A stretch of DNA of 8,082 nt from Actinomycetes bacterium (GTDB taxonomy: Bacteria > Actinomycetota > Actinomycetes > Prado026): the NCBI GenBank assembly GCA_025455945.1, contig JALOLN010000088.1, forward strand, positions 1 through 8,082, read 5' to 3'. The notes under the pieces are model-generated. The model had not been told where the DNA came from. It was given only the letters and a program-made list of their open reading frames with translations, and made no database searches. A program made the position numbers and the translations under genes. Below are positions 5,569 through 8,082 of the stretch, piece after piece. Position 1 is the first letter of the stretch; every line of letters starts with the position of its first letter.

Positions 5569-5582
5569 TACCCCCCGGGGTA
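5569..5582. promoter_or_regulatory. CsoR/CstR-type operator 2
   Basis: TACCCCCCGGGGTA is an inverted repeat TACCCC/GGGGTA with a 2-nt centre. It matches the core of the operator at 1810-1823 in 13 of 14 positions. It lies in the intergenic space of the CstR-like gene and the diverging small ORF, beside the former's -10, so autoregulation is expected. Confidence 0.78.
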
Positions 5583-5614
5583 CCAAGGGAGGCCGTTCCG
5601 GGTGGGCGACCCCC

Positions 5615-5620
5615 TACGAT
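5615..5620 (+). promoter_or_regulatory. Putative -10 of a leaderless promoter for the small membrane ORF
   Basis: TACGAT fits TANNNT and stands 6 nt before the GTG at 5627. No ribosome binding site lies between. No recognisable -35 is present at 17-18 bp. The CstR-type operator ends 32 bp upstream of this hexamer. Confidence 0.42.
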
Positions 5621-5626
5621 CGGCGC

Positions 5627-5791
5627 GTGACGTCGCGGACCCGGTTCGTGATCTACCTGGTGCTCGCGCTGGCGTTCGTCCTGCTGTCGGCGGCCAACGC
5701 CGCCCAGCGCCGGGCGGTACCGGCCGTGGCGTACACGCTGTGCGCCGCAGTCCTGGCCGCCCTGGCCGCCCGCGCCCGCCCTCGTCCCTAG
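5627..5791 (+). CDS. Small hydrophobic hypothetical protein (54 aa)
   Basis: I do not recognise a family. The predicted product has a short basic start (TSRTRF), a first hydrophobic stretch VIYLVLALAFVLLSAANAA (about residues 8-26), a basic turn (QRRAV), a second hydrophobic stretch VPAVAYTLCAAVLAALAA (about 31-48), and a basic tail ending RPRP. This looks like a two-helix inner-membrane protein with both ends positive. The GTG at 5627 is preferred over an ATG at 5564 because it follows a TACGAT -10 at leaderless spacing and because the longer version would run through the operator. It is transcribed away from the CstR-like gene. Similar tiny membrane ORFs are common in actinobacteria, and the ORF could be spurious. 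Confidence 0.55.
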   Translation: MTSRTRFVIYLVLALAFVLLSAANAAQRRAVPAVAYTLCAAVLAALAARARPRP

Positions 5792-5811
5792 CCGGCCGTA
5801 GCCGGCCCCCG

Positions 5812-5884
5812 CTCCGCGTTGATCATCGGCTGGTCGGGGTTCTGACGCGGCGTTGAGCCCGGTTGACCGATGATCAACGCGGAG
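5812..5884. repeat. Perfect 18-bp inverted repeat with 37-nt loop
   Basis: CTCCGCGTTGATCATCGG at 5812-5829 is exactly reverse-complemented at 5867-5884. Each arm contains the palindrome TGATCA. The element fills much of the gap between the small hydrophobic ORF and the FAD-enzyme gene, both on the plus strand. It could act as a terminator for the former, though no T-run follows, or be a copy of a dispersed intergenic palindrome. The rest of the 162-bp gap holds the FAD-gene promoter and a short direct repeat (TAGCCGGCC, at 5789 and 5799). Confidence 0.8.
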
Positions 5885-5916
5885 GGGGGCGGACGACGGC
5901 TGGGCGCCGCAGGGCG

Positions 5917-5946
5917 CTGACAAGGCTGGGCCCGGCGCCCTACCGT
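5917..5946 (+). promoter_or_regulatory. Promoter of the FAD oxidoreductase/methyltransferase operon, leaderless
   Basis: CTGACA at 5917-5922 matches the -35 consensus in five of six bases. TACCGT at 5941-5946 fits the TANNNT -10, with an 18-bp spacer. The ATG at 5954 begins 7 nt after the -10, where transcription should start, and there is no Shine-Dalgarno sequence. This is the best-formed promoter in the window. Confidence 0.6.
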
Positions 5947-5953
5947 GCTGCCC

Positions 5954-7330
5954 ATGAGCGGGGCCACGGCGGACCCTGACTACGCGGCGCGCCGCGACCG
6001 GCTGGTCGCGCAGTACCGTGCGCTGCGGCCCGACGCCCCGGTCCGGCTGGCCAAGCGGACGTCGAACCTCTTCCGCACCCGGGCCGATGGCTCCCGCCCC
6101 ACCCTGGACGTCGACGGCTTCGACGGCGTGCTCTCCGTCGACCCGGTCGCCCGCACCGCGGACGTCCAGGGCATGACGACCTACGAGCACCTCGTCGACG
6201 CGACCCTGCCGTACGGGCTGATGCCGCTCGTGGTCCCGCAGCTCAAGACCATCACTGTCGGCGGCGCCGTGACCGGCCTGGGCATCGAGTCGACGTCGTT
6301 CCGCAACGGGTGCCCGCACGAGTCGGTGCTCGAGCTCGAGGTCCTGACCGGCGACGGCCGGGTCGTCGTCGCCCGGCCGGACGGCGAGCACCGCGACCTG
6401 TTCCACGGCTTCCCCAACTCCTACGGGACCCTCGGCTACGCGCTGCGGCTGACCATCGAGCTGGAGCCGGTGCGGCCCTACGTCCGGCTGACCCACCTGC
6501 GGTTCGCCAGCGAGGCGGCGGCGCTGGCCACCCTGGCCGACCTCGTCGCCCGCCGCACCCTCGACGGCGCCGACGTCGACTTCCTCGACGGCACCGTCTT
6601 CGGCCCGGACGACGTCCGCCTCACGATCGGCACGTTCGTCGACGAGGCGCCGTACACCAGCGACTACACCGGCCTGGACATCTACTACCGCTCGGTGCAG
6701 CACCGCAGCCACGACTACCTCACGGTCCGCGACTACCTCTGGCGCTGGGACACCGACTGGTTCTGGTGCTCCCGGGCGCTCGGCGTGCAGCACCCCGTCG
6801 TCCGCCGGCTGGTGCCACGGCGCTACCTGCGCTCGGACGTGTACTGGCAGGTCGTCGGGTTCGAACGCCGGCACGGCGTCGCCGCCCGGGTCGACCGCTG
6901 GCGGGGGCGCCCCGAGCGGGAGGTCGTCGTCCAGGACGTCGAGATCCCGCTGGCGCGCACCGGCGAGTTCCTGGACGTGTTCCACCGTGAGGTGGGGATC
7001 GCCCCGGTGTGGCTGTGCCCGCTGCGGCAGCGCGACCCGGCGGCGGTGTGGGACCTGTACGCCCTCGACCCGGCGACGACCTACGTCAACGTCGGGTTCT
7101 GGTCGAGCGTCGCGCTGCAGCCGGGCCAGCGGGACGGCGACCACAACCGGCGCATCGAGGAGCTGGTGGCGGGGCTCGGCGGCCGGAAGTCGCTGTACTC
7201 GACGGCGTACTACGACGAGGACGAGTTCTGGCGGACCTACGGCGGCGAGACCTACGACGTCCTGAAGAAGACCTACGACCCGGACGGGCGGCTGCTCGAC
7301 CTGTACGCGAAGACGGTGCAGCGGAGGTGA
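5954..7330 (+). CDS. FAD-binding oxidoreductase, TmsA/Rv0449c-like (10-methylene fatty acyl reductase candidate)
   Basis: A 458-residue FAD-linked oxidase (FAD_binding_4, vanillyl-alcohol-oxidase/DHCR24-like fold). The flavin domain spans about residues 30-175, with VDPVARTADVQG (62-73), PQLKTITVGGAVTGLGIESTSF (95-116) and PNSYGTLGYALRLTIEL (154-170). The C-terminal half has VWLCPLR (352-358), YVNVGFWSS (377-385) and YDPDGRLLDLY (441-451), shared by the actinobacterial group next to CFA-synthase-like methyltransferases. In tmsA/tmsB pairs the FAD protein is held to reduce the 10-methylene group, made by the methyltransferase, to a 10-methyl branch. I start at ATG 5954 because TACCGT at 5941-5946 is correctly spaced for a leaderless transcript; the in-frame GTG at 5945 overlaps that -10. 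The methyltransferase gene begins 7 bp downstream. Family is secure; substrate is inferred from the pair. Confidence 0.87.
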   Translation: MSGATADPDYAARRDRLVAQYRALRPDAPVRLAKRTSNLFRTRADGSRPTLDVDGFDGVLSVDPVARTADVQGMTTYEHLVDATLPYGLMPLVVPQLKTITVGGAVTGLGIESTSFRNGCPHESVLELEVLTGDGRVVVARPDGEHRDLFHGFPNSYGTLGYALRLTIELEPVRPYVRLTHLRFASEAAALATLADLVARRTLDGADVDFLDGTVFGPDDVRLTIGTFVDEAPYTSDYTGLDIYYRSVQHRSHDYLTVRDYLWRWDTDWFWCSRALGVQHPVVRRLVPRRYLRSDVYWQVVGFERRHGVAARVDRWRGRPEREVVVQDVEIPLARTGEFLDVFHREVGIAPVWLCPLRQRDPAAVWDLYALDPATTYVNVGFWSSVALQPGQRDGDHNRRIEELVAGLGGRKSLYSTAYYDEDEFWRTYGGETYDVLKKTYDPDGRLLDLYAKTVQRR

Positions 7331-7337
7331 CGACACG

Positions 7338-8082
7338 GTGACCATGCGACTCGCAGAGGTGTTCCAGCGGCTGGTCGGGGCCGACGCCCCGGTGCGGTTC
7401 ACCGGTTACGACGGCAGCACCGCCGGCCCGGCGGACGCGCCGGCCACCCTGGAGGTGCGGTCCCCGAACGCGCTGCGCTACATCGCGACGGCACCCGGGG
7501 ACCTCGGCCTGGCTCGGGCCTTCGTCGCGGGGGACCTCGAGATCCACGGCGACGTCCACGCCGCGCTGCTCGGCCTGGTCCGCTACAGCCGGCAGAACGT
7601 GCCCTGGTCGGAACGGGTGGAGATCCTGCGCGGGATCGGGCCCAGCGTGCTCGTGCGGCCGCAGCCGCCGGCCGTGGAGGCCCCGCCGCGGCACAGGCGC
7701 GGGCGGCTGCACTCCAAGGCCCGTGACGCGGCAGCCATCGCCCACCACTACGACGTCTCCAACCACTTCTACGAGATGGTGCTCGGCCCGTCGATGGCCT
7801 ACACCTGCGCCGTCTACCCCAAGCCGGACTCCTCGCTGGAGGAGGCCCAGGAGGAGAAGTTCGACCTGGTCTGCCGCAAGCTCGGCCTGCGGCCGGGCAT
7901 GCGCCTGCTCGACGTCGGCTGCGGCTGGGGCGGCATGGTGCGCCACGCCGTCCAGAACTACGGGGTGGTCGCCCTCGGCGTGACGCTGTCGAAGCGGCAG
8001 GCGCAGTGGGCTCGCGTGGCGCTGGCCGAGGCGGGGCTCAGCGACCGGGCCGAGGTGCGCCACCTCGACTACCGCGACGTCC
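7338..8082 (+). CDS. Cyclopropane-fatty-acid-synthase-like SAM methyltransferase, TmsB/UfaA1-like (truncated by window end)
   Basis: An open frame of 248 codons with no stop before the window ends; family members run to roughly 400 residues or more, so the C-terminal part is missing. The N-terminal 125 residues are the CFA-synthase helical region (SPNALRYIATAPGDLGLARAF, 42-62). HHYDVSNHFYEMVLG (136-150) and SMAYTCAVYP (152-161) precede the SAM-binding loop LLDVGCGWGG (190-199), then GVTLSKRQAQWA (214-225). Such enzymes methylate a double bond of phospholipid-bound oleate, giving a cyclopropane or, in the TmsB group, a 10-methylene chain. The GTG at 7338 is chosen: GGAGGTGA (7323-7330) is 7 nt upstream, overlapping the preceding stop; an ATG two codons later would be 13 nt away. 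The pairing with the FAD enzyme favours the 10-methyl pathway over simple cyclopropanation. Confidence 0.9.
   Translation, partial: MTMRLAEVFQRLVGADAPVRFTGYDGSTAGPADAPATLEVRSPNALRYIATAPGDLGLARAFVAGDLEIHGDVHAALLGLVRYSRQNVPWSERVEILRGIGPSVLVRPQPPAVEAPPRHRRGRLHSKARDAAAIAHHYDVSNHFYEMVLGPSMAYTCAVYPKPDSSLEEAQEEKFDLVCRKLGLRPGMRLLDVGCGWGGMVRHAVQNYGVVALGVTLSKRQAQWARVALAEAGLSDRAEVRHLDYRDV

Noticed and set aside
5564..5626. ATG 5564 as the start of the small hydrophobic ORF.
   Set aside because: The added residues would be encoded by the operator and promoter sequence, and there is no ribosome binding site.
5902..5940. Short inverted repeat GGGCGCC/GGCGCCC just before the FAD-gene -10.
   Set aside because: Only 7 bp and made wholly of G and C, which is expected by chance in such DNA. 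It could be an operator but nothing else supports this.
5447..8063. Long minus-strand open frames opposite the FAD enzyme and the methyltransferase.
   Set aside because: Same antisense effect of high GC. The residues are Arg/Val/Pro/Gly-rich with no recognisable domain, while the plus strand encodes well-known families.
1..8082. tRNA or rRNA genes, CRISPR arrays, insertion sequences, phage genes.
   Set aside because: No cloverleaf-like sequence, regularly spaced repeats, transposase or integrase motifs were seen. The unusual content lies in the sulfur module.

Overview
This is a high-GC, gene-dense stretch from an actinobacterial chromosome. The evidence is very strong GC bias at codon third positions, frequent GTG starts, several genes with a TANNNT -10 box placed 6-7 nt before the start codon (leaderless style), and typical actinobacterial families (DUF5701-like, DUF1876, F420/deazaflavin-dependent reductase, and a two-gene 10-methyl fatty acid type pair). 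A Geodermatophilales-like source is possible from the style of one intergenic TGATCA-containing repeat, but that is only an impression. No mobile element, CRISPR array, rRNA or tRNA is visible.

Layout. (1) 1-1706: a truncated + strand DUF5701-like C-terminus meets a - strand F420-type reductase at a shared CTAG. Upstream of the reductase on the - strand are a CoA-binding (YccU-type) protein and then a DUF1876 protein. (2) 1797-5582: a sulfur module. Its + strand operon is rhodanese, a CstB-like fusion (metallo-beta-lactamase, pseudorhodanese, rhodanese), a second rhodanese, and a TauE/SafE exporter; the first three are joined by ATGA and GTGA overlaps. Facing it is a - strand pair, a CstR/CsoR-family repressor followed by an OsmC-like protein. 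Near-identical 14-bp operators (TACCCC-NN-GGGGTA) sit on the -10 region of the + operon and beside that of the repressor gene, so one regulator probably controls the whole module, including itself. (3) 5627-5953: a small hydrophobic-protein ORF diverging from the repressor, then an intergenic region with a perfect 18-bp inverted repeat. (4) 5954-8082: an FAD-linked oxidoreductase and a cyclopropane-fatty-acid-synthase-like methyltransferase (cut by the window end), arranged like the tmsA/tmsB pair that makes 10-methyl branched (tuberculostearic-type) fatty acids.

How it works together (inference from family knowledge). The repressor keeps the cysteine pair used for persulfide sensing but has glycine where copper-binding CsoR has its histidine ligand, so it should respond to sulfane sulfur. 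Release would switch on rhodaneses that move sulfane sulfur, a CstB-like enzyme expected to oxidise persulfides to sulfite or thiosulfate, and an exporter for the anion product. The OsmC-like thiol protein in the repressor's own operon would be an extra branch. No sulfide:quinone oxidoreductase and no TusA-like CstA is present, so this differs from the staphylococcal cst locus. The CstB-like protein also has TGG where ETHE1-type dioxygenases have the TGD iron ligand.
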